Notes under the pieces: generated by a model
Database searches by the model: none
What the model was told of the DNA's origin: nothing
What the model saw: only the letters and a program-made list of their open reading frames with translations
Shown here: positions 40,978 through 49,787 of the stretch, piece after piece
Position numbering within the stretch: position 1 is the first letter of the stretch
Layout of the letters: the number at the start of each line of letters is the position of its first letter
From: an uncultured Clostridia bacterium
GTDB taxonomy: Bacteria; Bacillota; Clostridia; Oscillospirales; Ruminococcaceae
NCBI GenBank assembly: GCA_947627905.1
Contig: CANQXX010000006.1
Span: forward strand, 1 to 64,000
Length of the DNA stretch: 64,000 nucleotides
Reading direction: 5' to 3'
Translations under genes and position numbers: made by a program

Positions 40978-41037
40978 AATATCGCGTTCCTTTCGTAATA
41001 GATTTTTGGGTAAAGGATCAGACTTATATTTTTAATT

Positions 41038-41054
41038 TTCGACTGTCAGTCGAA
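41038..41054. promoter_or_regulatory. Operator-like palindrome 1 of the ligase/ACP cluster
   Basis: TTCGACTGTCAGTCGAA, a perfect 8+8 palindrome around a central base, about 60 bp upstream of the hydrolase start. It differs from the copy at 41118 in one base. Shape and size are those of a TetR-family operator. Confidence 0.65.
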
Positions 41055-41117
41055 TAATAGGTAAAAAAATATAATAATGTTTACAGTATGGTTTAAAAAC
41101 GACAAATTATTTCGTAT

Positions 41118-41134
41118 TTCGACTATCAGTCGAA
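41118..41134. promoter_or_regulatory. Operator-like palindrome 2 of the ligase/ACP cluster
   Basis: TTCGACTATCAGTCGAA, 80 bp from the first copy, with the likely AT-rich core promoter between the two. Two spaced copies would suit repression by cooperative binding or looping. Confidence 0.65.
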
Positions 41135-41259
41135 TTTTGATGTAATTATTTTACCACATATTTTCTGTATGGTCAAGCATGATTTATCAAATATCTTTTG
41201 AATTTTTATATGTTGGAAATATGAACAAAAATGTTACGGGAAATTATTTATAATTTGTA

Positions 41260-41288
41260 TTGCTTATTTTATGAAATTGCGGTATAAT
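41260..41288 (+). promoter_or_regulatory. Promoter of nadE
   Basis: TTGCTT (41260-41265), 17 bp, TATAAT (41283-41288). The transcript would carry the repeat module at 41309-41456 in its leader. Confidence 0.65.
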
Positions 41289-41308
41289 AGAATGTGATTA
41301 TACTATCG

Positions 41309-41458
41309 GGGAAGTCCCCGCGGACTTTGTCACCCCCGAATTAAGTTTATATAGTAAGCCGTTTGAACGTGCAGCCCCCTTCAAGGGGGCGGGTATGTTT
41401 GGTGTTAAGCCTTTAATATCTCAACTCTTAACTCTCAACACTGTATTATCATTTATGT
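41309..41458. repeat. Modular repeat copy in the nadE leader
   Basis: The block GGGGAAGTCCCCGCGGACTT, TGTCACCCCCGAATTAAG, GCAGCCCCCTTCAAGGGGGC, GGTGTTAAGCCTTTAATATC and TCAACTCTTAACTCTCAAC then TATTATCATTTAT is the same module as at 31921-32060 and 49290-49420. The usual terminal inverted repeats are missing or eroded. Confidence 0.8.
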
Positions 41459-41500
41459 TCTTTGTCTGTTACGCCATTTAATGAATACGAGGTGAATTTT

Positions 41501-43423
41501 ATGAAAGATGGTTTTATAAAAACAGCTGCGGCAACTCCGGATATAAAAGTCGCCGACTGCGAATATAACGCCGGACAGATAATTTCGCTTATAAAACAAG
41601 CCGCCGATAATAACGCTTCAATAGTTGTTTTTCCGGAGCTCTGTATTACCGGCTATACCTGCGGAGATCTGTTCCTGCAGAAAACTCTCCTTGACGGCGC
41701 AAAAAGCGCTCTTAAAAAGATCATTAACGAAACGGCGGCGCTTGACATAGTTTCGATCGTCGGCTTGCCCCTTGATATGGGCGGCAAACTCTACAACTGC
41801 GCTGCCGTTCTTAAAGGCGGAAATATCCTCGGTATCGTTCCGAAAAAGAATATCCCAAACTATTCGGAATTTTACGAAATGCGCCACTTTACACCTTGGA
41901 ATGGTGAAGCGGCTCTTATGGAATTTTACGGGCTTTCAAATGAAAACGACCCGTATATACCTTTCGGAGACCTGCTCTTTAGCTGCCGGAATATTCCCGG
42001 ACTCCGCATAGGCGTGGAGATATGCGAAGATCTGTGGACGCCCGAGCCGCCCTCGGGAAAGCTCGCCGCCATTGGCGCAGCGATAATTTGCAACCTTTCC
42101 GCATCGGACGAAATGATCGGCAAAGGTGATTACCGCCGTCAGCTGGTTTCTTCCCAGTCTGCAAGGCTTGTGTGCGGATATATCTATGCGGACGCAGGCA
42201 TGGGCGAATCCACACAGGATCTTATCTTCAGCGGACATAATCTGATTGCCGAAAACGGCACGATAATTTCCGAAAGCAAAAAATTCACCACAGGACTGAC
42301 TTTCGGAGAAATAGACCTGCAGCGCCTTTCTATGGAACGCCGCAGAATGAATACTTTCCCGTCGGAAAATAACAATAAATTCATGGAAATTGATTTTACG
42401 ATCAAGCCGAAAGAGCTTTCCCTTGAACGTTTCTATCCGCCTATGCCGTTCGTTCCCTCGGACAAGTCCGACCTTGAAAACCGCTGCGGCGAAATTCTTA
42501 CCATGCAGGCAACCGGACTTGCCGCACGTCTGCGGCATATAGGCTGCAAGACCGCAGTTATCGGGCTTTCGGGCGGTCTGGACAGCACTCTTGCGCTTAT
42601 TGTTACCGTCCGCGCTTTCGATATGCTGGGACTTGACAGAAAGGGAATTATTGCCGTTACGATGCCGTGCTTCGGAACGACTTCACGCACAAAAAGCAAC
42701 GCTCATTTTCTTGCGGAGGCTTACGGTACCGTTCTGAAAGAAATAAATATTACCGATTCCGTAAAAAGTCATTTCAAGGATATTGAACAGGACGAGAACA
42801 CTCTTGATGTTACTTTTGAAAACGGTCAGGCGCGCGAACGGACACAGGTCCTTATGGATATTGCAAATCAGAAAGGCGGCATTGTTGTGGGAACGGGCGA
42901 CCTTTCGGAGCTCGCTCTCGGCTGGGCGACCTACAACGGCGATCATATGTCAATGTACGGGGTGAATGCTTCGATCCCCAAGACCCTTGTACGTCATCTG
43001 GTGAATTTTGAAAGCATAAGCACGCCCGATAAAAAACTTGCAAAAGTTTTGCAGGATATACTTGCAACTCCTGTTTCTCCGGAGCTCCTCCCCCCTGCCG
43101 ACGGTGAAATTTCACAAAAGACCGAAGATATTGTAGGTCCTTATGAGCTGCATGACTTTTTCCTGTATTATATGGTGCGGTGCGGATTTCCGCCGTCAAA
43201 AATTTTAAGAATTGCGGAAAAATCCTTTGCAGGTCAATATGACGCGGCAGCCATAAGGAAATGGCTAACGGTGTTTGTAAAAAGATTTTTCTCCCAGCAG
43301 TTCAAACGTTCCTGCCTGCCGGACGGTCCTAAAGTGGGAAGCGTTACACTTTCTCCAAGAGGAGACTGGAGAATGCCCTCGGACGCCTGCGTTCGTCTAT
43401 GGCTGGAAGATCTGGAAAATTAA
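41501..43423 (+). CDS. nadE: Glutamine-dependent NAD+ synthetase
   Basis: A 640-residue two-domain enzyme making NAD from deamido-NAD, ATP and glutamine. Residues 1-290 are a nitrilase-type glutaminase with Glu in FPELCITGYTCGDLF, Lys in VPKKNIPNYSEFYE and Cys in VEICEDLWTPEPP. The C-terminal synthetase begins with the PP-loop GLSGGLDSTLAL. The start at 41501 is chosen because GAGGTG precedes it and 13 upstream codons look non-coding. Single gene followed after 30 bases by a GyrI-like gene. Confidence 0.94.
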   Translation: MKDGFIKTAAATPDIKVADCEYNAGQIISLIKQAADNNASIVVFPELCITGYTCGDLFLQKTLLDGAKSALKKIINETAALDIVSIVGLPLDMGGKLYNCAAVLKGGNILGIVPKKNIPNYSEFYEMRHFTPWNGEAALMEFYGLSNENDPYIPFGDLLFSCRNIPGLRIGVEICEDLWTPEPPSGKLAAIGAAIICNLSASDEMIGKGDYRRQLVSSQSARLVCGYIYADAGMGESTQDLIFSGHNLIAENGTIISESKKFTTGLTFGEIDLQRLSMERRRMNTFPSENNNKFMEIDFTIKPKELSLERFYPPMPFVPSDKSDLENRCGEILTMQATGLAARLRHIGCKTAVIGLSGGLDSTLALIVTVRAFDMLGLDRKGIIAVTMPCFGTTSRTKSNAHFLAEAYGTVLKEINITDSVKSHFKDIEQDENTLDVTFENGQARERTQVLMDIANQKGGIVVGTGDLSELALGWATYNGDHMSMYGVNASIPKTLVRHLVNFESISTPDKKLAKVLQDILATPVSPELLPPADGEISQKTEDIVGPYELHDFFLYYMVRCGFPPSKILRIAEKSFAGQYDAAAIRKWLTVFVKRFFSQQFKRSCLPDGPKVGSVTLSPRGDWRMPSDACVRLWLEDLEN

Positions 43424-43453
43424 TGCGGTGCTTACCGCCTTGGAGGAGATATT

Positions 43454-44086
43454 ATGGCTTTTGATTTCAAGAAAGAATATAAAGAATATTATATGCCAAA
43501 AAACAAGCCTGAAATTGTGACAATACCTCCGATGAATTATATTGCAGTCAGGGGAAAAGGCGATCCGAACGAAGCCGGCGGCGCATATCAGCAGGCGATC
43601 GGCGTGCTTTATGCCGTTGCATACACCTTGAAAATGAGCTATAAAACGGATCACAGAATAGAGGGCTTCTTTGAATATGTCGTACCGCCTTTAGAGGGCT
43701 TCTGGCGGCAGGATAATGCCGACGGTTTTAATTATACGGATAAATCCGCATTTAATTGGATCTCAGTGATACGTCTGCCTGATTTTGTAACAAAAAATGA
43801 TTTTGAATGGGCGGTCGGAACGGCGGAAAAAAAGAAAAAACTGAATTGTTCATCGGCAGAATTTATGACCATTGATGAGGGGCTGTGCGTTCAGATAATG
43901 CACTTTGGTCCTTTTGATGACGAGCCTGCTGCAGTCGCAGTAATGGACAAATACTTAACTGAAAACGGTTATGTCAATGATATGACGTCAGAAAGACTTC
44001 ACCACGAAATTTATATGTCGGACGCAAGAAAGGTTGCTCCTGAAAAGTGGAAAACGGTCATCAGACATCCGATAAAAAAGATATGA
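43454..44086 (+). CDS. GyrI-like small-molecule-binding domain protein
   Basis: A 210-residue protein of the GyrI-like/AraC effector-binding superfamily (the longer YdeI/Lin2189 group). Typical pieces are PPMNYIAVRGKGDPNE, YAVAYTLKMSYKT, EGFFEYVVPPLEGFW and the late HFGPFDDEPAAVAVM with HHEIYMSDARK. Such stand-alone proteins bind or hydrolyse small hydrophobic or cyclic molecules. GGAGGAG precedes the start. No further functional clue in the context. Confidence 0.82.
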   Translation: MAFDFKKEYKEYYMPKNKPEIVTIPPMNYIAVRGKGDPNEAGGAYQQAIGVLYAVAYTLKMSYKTDHRIEGFFEYVVPPLEGFWRQDNADGFNYTDKSAFNWISVIRLPDFVTKNDFEWAVGTAEKKKKLNCSSAEFMTIDEGLCVQIMHFGPFDDEPAAVAVMDKYLTENGYVNDMTSERLHHEIYMSDARKVAPEKWKTVIRHPIKKI

Positions 44087-44176
44087 TTTTGTACATACAA
44101 AAAACTGAAATTTTAATGGTTATTTGAATGAAAACATTTTACATAAGATCATAAAACGCAGAAAGGAATGTAAAAA

Positions 44177-45508
44177 ATGTCTTTAAGAGTAGGAATGGTA
44201 TCACTGGGGTGCAGCAAAAATCAGGTCGATGCCGAAAGAATGTTATATAAGATCGAAAAGGCAGGCTACAAACTTATTGCCGACGCTGCACTTGCGGATA
44301 TAGTTATAGTAAATACCTGCGGATTTATAGAATCCGCAAAGCAGGAAGCCATTGACACTATATTTGAATTTGTTGCCCTTAAAAATGAGGGGCGTATAAA
44401 GAAAATTATTATCACCGGCTGTCTTGCGGAACGCTACCGTGAGGAGGTCGCTTCGCTTATTCCCGAATCGGACGCTGTCATAGGTATAGGCTGCAATGAG
44501 GATATCGTTTCGGTAATTGAACGAGTTATGAAAGGTGAGAACGTTCAGGAATTTGGCGATAAAGAAAAGCTCGCCATGACGGGTGAAAGAGTTCAGACAA
44601 CGCTTTCTTTCTTTGCATATCTTAAAATCGCGGAAGGCTGCGACAACTGCTGTTCCTACTGCGCGATACCGTCCATACGAGGAAAATTCAGAAGCGTTCC
44701 CATGGCTGAGCTTATTGATGAAGCGGAAAAAATGGTACATAACGGCGTTCGTGAGCTTATAATAATTGCTCAGGATACTACACGCTACGGCGAGGATCTT
44801 TACGGGAAGCTCATGCTTCCTGAGCTTCTTACAAAGCTGTGCGAAATAGACGGCTTGAAATGGATACGCCTGCTTTACTGTTATCCCGATCGTGTTACCG
44901 ATGAACTTCTTGATGTAATGGCGCGGGAAGAAAAAATAGTAAAATATATGGATCTGCCTATTCAGCACTGTGACGGCGAAATACTAAAGAAAATGCACCG
45001 CCGCGGCGATGAAGATTCTCTCAGGGCGCTGATAGCAAAAATACGCGAAAAAGTGCCGGGAATTACCCTGCGCACCACGCTGATAACAGGATTCCCCGGT
45101 GAGACTGAGGAGCAGTTCGGACGGCTTGCAGAGTTTGTAAAGGATATAGAATTTGACCGTCTCGGCTGTTTTGCATTTTCCGCCGAAGAAGGCACGCCGG
45201 CAGAAAAATTGCCGGATCAGCTTGATGAGGAAACAAAGCAGCACCGCGCCGATATAATCATGGAGCAGCAAATGATAATCAACACAAAGAAAAACAACGA
45301 GCTGATAGGCAAGACCATTGAAGTTGTTACCGAAGGATTTGACAGATACGGCGAATGTTATTTCGGACGAAGCGCAGCCGATGCTCCGGAAATAGACGGG
45401 AAAATATTCTTTTCTTCCTCCGGCAAGAGACAGGTACCGGGCAAATTTGTTAATGTCAAGATAACCGATATGGTAGATTACGATCTGATAGGAGAGATAG
45501 ACGAATGA
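44177..45508 (+). CDS. rimO: Ribosomal protein uS12 methylthiotransferase
   Basis: A 443-residue radical-SAM methylthiotransferase that modifies an aspartate of ribosomal protein S12. The N-terminal UPF0004 domain has VSLGCSKNQVDAERML and NTCGFIESAKQEAID, two of the cluster cysteines. The radical-SAM motif is EGCDNCCSYCAIPSIRG, CxxxCxxC with an extra Cys at the usual Arg. A TRAM domain ends the protein. The S12-type motif GCSKNQVDAE separates it from MiaB. Overlaps pgsA by 4 bases. Confidence 0.93.
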   Translation: MSLRVGMVSLGCSKNQVDAERMLYKIEKAGYKLIADAALADIVIVNTCGFIESAKQEAIDTIFEFVALKNEGRIKKIIITGCLAERYREEVASLIPESDAVIGIGCNEDIVSVIERVMKGENVQEFGDKEKLAMTGERVQTTLSFFAYLKIAEGCDNCCSYCAIPSIRGKFRSVPMAELIDEAEKMVHNGVRELIIIAQDTTRYGEDLYGKLMLPELLTKLCEIDGLKWIRLLYCYPDRVTDELLDVMAREEKIVKYMDLPIQHCDGEILKKMHRRGDEDSLRALIAKIREKVPGITLRTTLITGFPGETEEQFGRLAEFVKDIEFDRLGCFAFSAEEGTPAEKLPDQLDEETKQHRADIIMEQQMIINTKKNNELIGKTIEVVTEGFDRYGECYFGRSAADAPEIDGKIFFSSSGKRQVPGKFVNVKITDMVDYDLIGEIDE

Positions 45509-46065
45509 ATCTTCCGAACAAACTGACGCTTTTAAGAGTTATTCTGATACCGTTCTTTGTATTTTTCATGCTGACGGATATAGTTCCGTTCAGTCCGGTA
45601 ATTGCACTGGTAATATTCATAGCTGCTTCCGTTACGGACGCGCTTGACGGACACATTGCGCGGAGCAGAGGGCTTGTAACGACTTTCGGAAAATTCCTCG
45701 ATCCGCTTGCGGATAAAGCTCTTGTAGTATCGGCGCTGATATGTCTTGTGGAAAAAGACGTTATAGGGGCAGTTCCGGTGATAATAATAGTTTTTCGTGA
45801 ATTTATGGTTTCGGGGCTTCGCCTTGTTACGGCAAATGACGGCATTGTAGTTGCCGCAGGTATATGGGGAAAGCTGAAAACTGCTTTTACAATGGTGGCG
45901 GAAGTAGCGATAATGCTTGGGCTTTGTTTTGGTTTTCAGGGTCAGGCTGCGGAAACCGCACAGATAGTTTATGATGTTCTTATCTGGATAGCAACGGTGC
46001 TGACGATAATTTCAGGCTGCGTTTATCTGAAAGGCTACTGGAAATATATTGATTCGTCGAAGTAA
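45505..46065 (+). CDS. pgsA: CDP-diacylglycerol-glycerol-3-phosphate 3-phosphatidyltransferase
   Basis: A 186-residue membrane enzyme of phosphatidylglycerol synthesis. The CDP-alcohol phosphotransferase motif is complete: DALDGHIARSRGL followed by FGKFLDPLADK, carrying the four metal-binding Asp residues. It starts NLPNKLTLLRVILIPFF as usual. ATG overlaps the rimO stop, giving the rimO-pgsA pair that is common in Firmicutes. Confidence 0.94.
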   Translation: MNLPNKLTLLRVILIPFFVFFMLTDIVPFSPVIALVIFIAASVTDALDGHIARSRGLVTTFGKFLDPLADKALVVSALICLVEKDVIGAVPVIIIVFREFMVSGLRLVTANDGIVVAAGIWGKLKTAFTMVAEVAIMLGLCFGFQGQAAETAQIVYDVLIWIATVLTIISGCVYLKGYWKYIDSSK

Positions 46066-46098
46066 CGGCTGAGCTTGCGGCAGGTTTAAAATTTAAAA

Positions 46099-46500
46099 AT
46101 ATTATGTCACAGTAAAAGGTTGATTTTAGCATTATTTATATTCACCGATAAATGATAATTTGCGGGGAAACGCAAATTTATTTATCTGTGTTGCCAAACA
46201 GCTCACTGGGCTGTTTGGCAAGGCTTAAACTATAGTAATCGTTAATGCCAAGGGGAACGCTCTCTCTTGCAGAGCGTTCCCCTCTTTCCAACAGCTATAG
46301 GCTGTTGGAAATTCACCCCTTTGCAGAGCGCTTTGAAAAAAGGGAATTTCGCCGTCTGCGGACGGCGACAAGGGGCTCTGCCCCTTGACCCTGCGAGCTG
46401 GGCTCAGCTCGACCAGCTATAATTTTCTTTCGTTTAGTACGCTAAATTATAACATCTCAACTCTTAACTCTCAACTCTCAACACTGAATGATAATTTAAC
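46099..46500. mobile_element. MITE-like modular element between pgsA and coaX
   Basis: Left end 46103-46163 shows TATGTCACAG, GGTTGATTTT and GATAAATGATAATTTGCGGGG. Interior modules are an AACAGCTCACTGGGCTGTT hairpin, a GGGGAACGCTC/GAGCGTTCCCC hairpin, CCAACAGC/GCTGTTGG, GCCGTCTGCGGACGGC and AGCTGGGCTCAGCT. The right end has only CTCAACTCTTAACTCTCAAC and AATGATAATTT, so the right inverted repeat is lost. No gene seen. Confidence 0.75.
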
Positions 46501-46536
46501 GGAATAAAATGTTCAGAAAAAATATATAAATTCCGC

Positions 46537-46565
46537 TTGATATCAGGCGGCGGATAGCTTATAAT
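46537..46565 (+). promoter_or_regulatory. Promoter of coaX
   Basis: TTGATA (46537-46542), 17 bp, TATAAT (46560-46565). A CCGGCAATATCGG hairpin follows at once. Confidence 0.75.
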
Positions 46566-46605
46566 ATTTCCGGCAATATCGGAAACGAAAGTGAGGAGCA
46601 GAAAG

Positions 46606-47373
46606 ATGGTCTTTACCGTAGACGCAGGAAATACCAATATAGTCATCGGCGGCTTTGAAAATGACAAGCTGCTGTTTACCTCCCGTGTGGCAACTCAAAC
46701 CGCGCTTATGGCGGACGAGTATGCCGTAAAATTCGGAGAGATAATTTCTCTTTACGGTTATGAGGCTTCTTCAATAGAAGGCTCGATCATCTCAAGCGTT
46801 GTAACGCCTCTGACTCCCGTGCTCAATTCTGCTGTAAAAAGACTTACCGGCAAAAAAGTCATAACCGTTGGTCCGGGAATAAAAACGGGCGTCAATATCA
46901 AGATAGACGACCCTGCCGTTCTTGGCGCCGACCTTGTTTGCGGAGCTGTCGGAGCAATGGAAAAGTACAATCCGCCCTGCGCTATTTTTGATCTGGGAAC
47001 GGCTACTACCATTTCTGCCATTGACAGGAACCGCTTTTTTCTGGGCGGCTCGATCATTCCCGGCGTGAAAGTATCGCTGAAAGCGCTTTCTTCCACGGCA
47101 GCGGCTCTTCCGGATATAAACACCGAGCTTACCGGCAACGTTCTTATCGGAACGAACACCGTTGACAGCATGAAGTCCGGAAGCATAATCGGCACCGCAA
47201 GCATGATGGACGGAATGGCTGTGCGCTATAAGGAAGTTATCGGAGAGGACGCCGTTATCATTGCTACCGGCGGACTTGCTCCGTCGATAGTTCCTTACTG
47301 CCGGGAAAAGTTCATTCTGGACGAAACGCTTCTTCTGGACGGCTTGTACAGTCTTTACAGAAAAAATTCCTGA
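46606..47373 (+). CDS. coaX: Type III pantothenate kinase
   Basis: A 255-residue CoaX, the feedback-insensitive kinase of coenzyme A synthesis. ASKHA-fold motifs are VDAGNTNIVIGGFEN at the start, LGADLVCGAVGAMEKY, DLGTATTISAID and GGSIIPGVKVSLKAL. The start is set at the Met before VFTVDAG, with GAGGAG upstream. The next gene is an ECF vitamin S-component, which may import pantothenate. Confidence 0.94.
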   Translation: MVFTVDAGNTNIVIGGFENDKLLFTSRVATQTALMADEYAVKFGEIISLYGYEASSIEGSIISSVVTPLTPVLNSAVKRLTGKKVITVGPGIKTGVNIKIDDPAVLGADLVCGAVGAMEKYNPPCAIFDLGTATTISAIDRNRFFLGGSIIPGVKVSLKALSSTAAALPDINTELTGNVLIGTNTVDSMKSGSIIGTASMMDGMAVRYKEVIGEDAVIIATGGLAPSIVPYCREKFILDETLLLDGLYSLYRKNS

Positions 47374-47439
47374 GTTTCCGTAATTGCCATATTACGCTGT
47401 ATCATAGATAAGTATGAACAGCAGTAGGAGGTAATTTTT

Positions 47440-48012
47440 ATGTCAAACATCAAAGAAAAGACCCGTATGCTCGCGGTAATGGGCATACTCACCGCCTTGG
47501 TGATCGTATTGCAGACAGTTGCAACAGGCATCAAGCTGGGACCGTTCAGCATAACACTTGTGCTTGCGCCGATAGTTATAGGCGCGGCAATGTACGGCTG
47601 GAAAGCAGGCGCATGGCTGGGATTTGTTTTCGGCTGCATTGCGCTTACCGATGCAGCAGCGTTTATGGCTGTAAGCGTTCCGGGAACAGTAATAACCTGC
47701 ATACTTAAAGGCGTTCTTGCAGGAATGGCTGCGGCGGCTGTTTACAGACTGCTTGAAAAGGTAAACTTTGTGGTGGCTGTAGTTGCGGCTGCAATAGTTT
47801 GTCCGGTGGTGAACACAGGAGTGTTCCTGCTTGGCTGTCTGGTATTCTTCTACAGCACCATTCAGGAATGGGCAGGCGGAACTAACGTCGGCGTGTATAT
47901 GATAACCGGACTTGTAGGTCTGAATTTCATTGTTGAGGCTGCAATAAATCTGGTTCTCAGTACGGCAATAGTAAGCATACTTAAGATCGTAAAAAAGCCT
48001 GCCAATGCGTAA
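47440..48012 (+). CDS. ECF transporter S component, possibly for pantothenate
   Basis: A 190-residue hydrophobic protein with six likely helices and Gly/Ala-rich packing, typical of ECF substrate-binding S subunits. It begins with a short positively charged end (SNIKEKTRMLAVMGILTAL) and has PIVIGAAMYGWKAGAWLGFV with VSVPGTVITCILKGVLAG. No ATPase or EcfT gene is nearby, as usual for shared modules. Specificity for pantothenate is inferred from the adjacent coaX. AGGAGG is present before the ATG. Confidence 0.8.
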   Translation: MSNIKEKTRMLAVMGILTALVIVLQTVATGIKLGPFSITLVLAPIVIGAAMYGWKAGAWLGFVFGCIALTDAAAFMAVSVPGTVITCILKGVLAGMAAAAVYRLLEKVNFVVAVVAAAIVCPVVNTGVFLLGCLVFFYSTIQEWAGGTNVGVYMITGLVGLNFIVEAAINLVLSTAIVSILKIVKKPANA

Positions 48013-48025
48013 TTTTTGCAAAGCA

Positions 48026-48060
48026 AACGGCACGTTCGGAAAGAGCGTGCCGTTTTTATT
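48026..48060 (+). terminator. Terminator after the ECF S-component gene
   Basis: AACGGCACG and CGTGCCGTT form a 9-bp stem with an 11-base loop followed by TTTTTATTT. Confidence 0.85.
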
Positions 48061-48108
48061 TGACAATTTACGATTATTCTGCTATAATTATCAAAAAGTT
48101 CCTTTTGA

Positions 48109-48609
48109 ATGGAAAGGCTTTATTTGCAGGGAAGTGTTTTTTTGGAAGATCTCAGGATCGTTCATCTTGAAGATATGAACGAGATACGTTCCGCATTAAG
48201 TATTGCGGAAGAAGTTTTTATGGAATTTGAAGCGCCGTATTTTGTTAAAAGAGGCACGGAAAGTTTCCTGAATTTTCTTTGGGGACGACGTCTCCGCGAA
48301 ATGATCTCCGACGGTGAGATGCAGGTCTGGGGCTGCTTCGCCAGAAGCGGAATGATAGGAATGATGGCTCTGCGCGGTGGTTCGCATATAAGCCTTGCAT
48401 TTGTAAAGAGCGAATTTCACCGAATGGGCGCCGGACGAATGCTTTTTTCTGAAGCAAAAAAATATGCGCTTGCACATGGCATAACGGAAATGACCGTAAA
48501 TGCCAGCGATTACGGTCTGCCGTTCTATAAAGCCATGGGCTTTGTGCCTGCCGATATGCAGTCGGTCAGCGACGGGATAATCTCCACTCCTATGAAAGCA
48601 TATATCTGA
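48109..48609 (+). CDS. GNAT-family N-acetyltransferase
   Basis: A 166-residue acetyltransferase. The acetyl-CoA loop is in FHRMGAGRMLFSEAKKYA (about residues 103-120), with a following GITEMTVNAS strand and YGLPFYKAMGFVPAD, all usual for this fold. The ATG at 48109 lacks a ribosome site; a TTG at 48142 has AGGGAAG at good distance and may be the true start, giving 155 residues. Substrate unknown. Single gene. Confidence 0.8.
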   Translation: MERLYLQGSVFLEDLRIVHLEDMNEIRSALSIAEEVFMEFEAPYFVKRGTESFLNFLWGRRLREMISDGEMQVWGCFARSGMIGMMALRGGSHISLAFVKSEFHRMGAGRMLFSEAKKYALAHGITEMTVNASDYGLPFYKAMGFVPADMQSVSDGIISTPMKAYI

Positions 48610-48735
48610 AAGAGCAAGACCGTTCCCATATGATCTGACACGGCATTTTTTCTCAGAGCATATTATATATAAATACCTGTCCGCTGACGGATAGGAAAAT
48701 TTTATATAATATTCTTTTATCCCAAGGAGAAAAAT

Positions 48736-49224
48736 ATGCTTACAGAATATCTTTTAAATGTAAATTCGGAAATTGATTATGCTAAAAAATGGGCTTTTTC
48801 AAGAAATCCCGCTTATTATAATTTTGACAATGTAGGCGGCGACTGCACGAATTTTATTTCACAGTGTCTGCGTGCAGGCGGCGCGGAAATGAATTACACC
48901 GCCGATACCGGCTGGTATTATATTTCTCCTGATAACCGTGCGGCGGCGTGGACGGGTGTGGAATATCTTTATAGATTTCTTTTGCGGAATAAAAGCGTCG
49001 GTCCTTTCGGGGAGATTATCCCGCTTTATGATGTGCGGAAAGGCGATCTTATACAGCTCGGAAACGGCGAAAAATTTTATCACAACCTGCTTGTAACGGA
49101 TATAAAGAACGATATCCCCTATATTGCCGCGCACACCTATGACGCATATGATATGCCGTTATTTTCATACAGCTACGGAAAAACAAGATGTATCCGCATT
49201 ATCGGCGCACGAAGGCAAAACTGA
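48736..49224 (+). CDS. Amidase_6-domain (NlpC/P60-like) protein
   Basis: A 162-residue protein of the putative amidase domain family. It begins YAKKWAFSRNPAYYNFDNVG and has the catalytic Cys in GGDCTNFISQCLRAGG, the general Cys-peptidase layout with a later His in FYHNLLVTD. No signal peptide is visible, which is odd for a wall amidase, so it may be released by lysis or act in the cell. AAGGAG lies 8 bases before the start. It ends just ahead of a repeat element. Confidence 0.82.
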   Translation: MLTEYLLNVNSEIDYAKKWAFSRNPAYYNFDNVGGDCTNFISQCLRAGGAEMNYTADTGWYYISPDNRAAAWTGVEYLYRFLLRNKSVGPFGEIIPLYDVRKGDLIQLGNGEKFYHNLLVTDIKNDIPYIAAHTYDAYDMPLFSYSYGKTRCIRIIGARRQN

Positions 49225-49231
49225 ATTACAA

Positions 49232-49741
49232 AGGCTATGTAATAACAAAAGTTATTTTTTAGCATTTTTATATTTACAGATAAATGATAATTTAGCGGGG
49301 AAGCCCCCGCGGGCAATGTCACCCCCGAAGTGAGTTTAAACAAATCGTTTAAATAGGGTAGCCCCCTCAAGGGGCGGGTATGTTTGGTGTTAAGCCTTTA
49401 ATATCTAAAATTTTCAACGCTTAAAAAATATTATAGCTGGTCGAGCTGAGCCCAGCTCGCGGGGTCGAGGGGCAGAGCCCCTCGTCGCCGTCCGCAGACG
49501 GCGAAATTCCCCTTAAAAAGAGCTCCGCAAGGGGTGAATTGAAGCCACTTTAGTGGCTTCAAGAGGGGACTGCCCTGCGATAGAGGGCGCCCCCTTGGCA
49601 CTAAAGATTACTATAGTTTAAGCCTTGCCGAACAGCCCAGTGAGCTGTTTGGCAACACAGATAAATAAATTTGCGCTTCCCCGCAAATTATCATTTATCA
49701 GTACGTTAAAAAAATTACAAATATAAAGGTTTGACATAACA
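49232..49741. mobile_element. MITE-like modular element with terminal inverted repeats
   Basis: Left end (49232-49295) GGCTATGTAATAAC and GATAAATGATAATTTAGCGGGG. Right end (49683-49741) is the inverse complement CGCAAATTATCATTTATC to GACATAAC. The interior joins the module of 31921-32060, the AGCTGAGCCCAGCT/GCCGTCCGCAGACGGC module seen inverted at 46350-46425, and the full module set of 1-167. This is the most complete copy, about 510 bp. No coding frame is credible. Confidence 0.82.
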
Positions 49742-49787
49742 ATTACAATAAAATATCAAATAAATTATAAAAATATGGAGGTACAAA

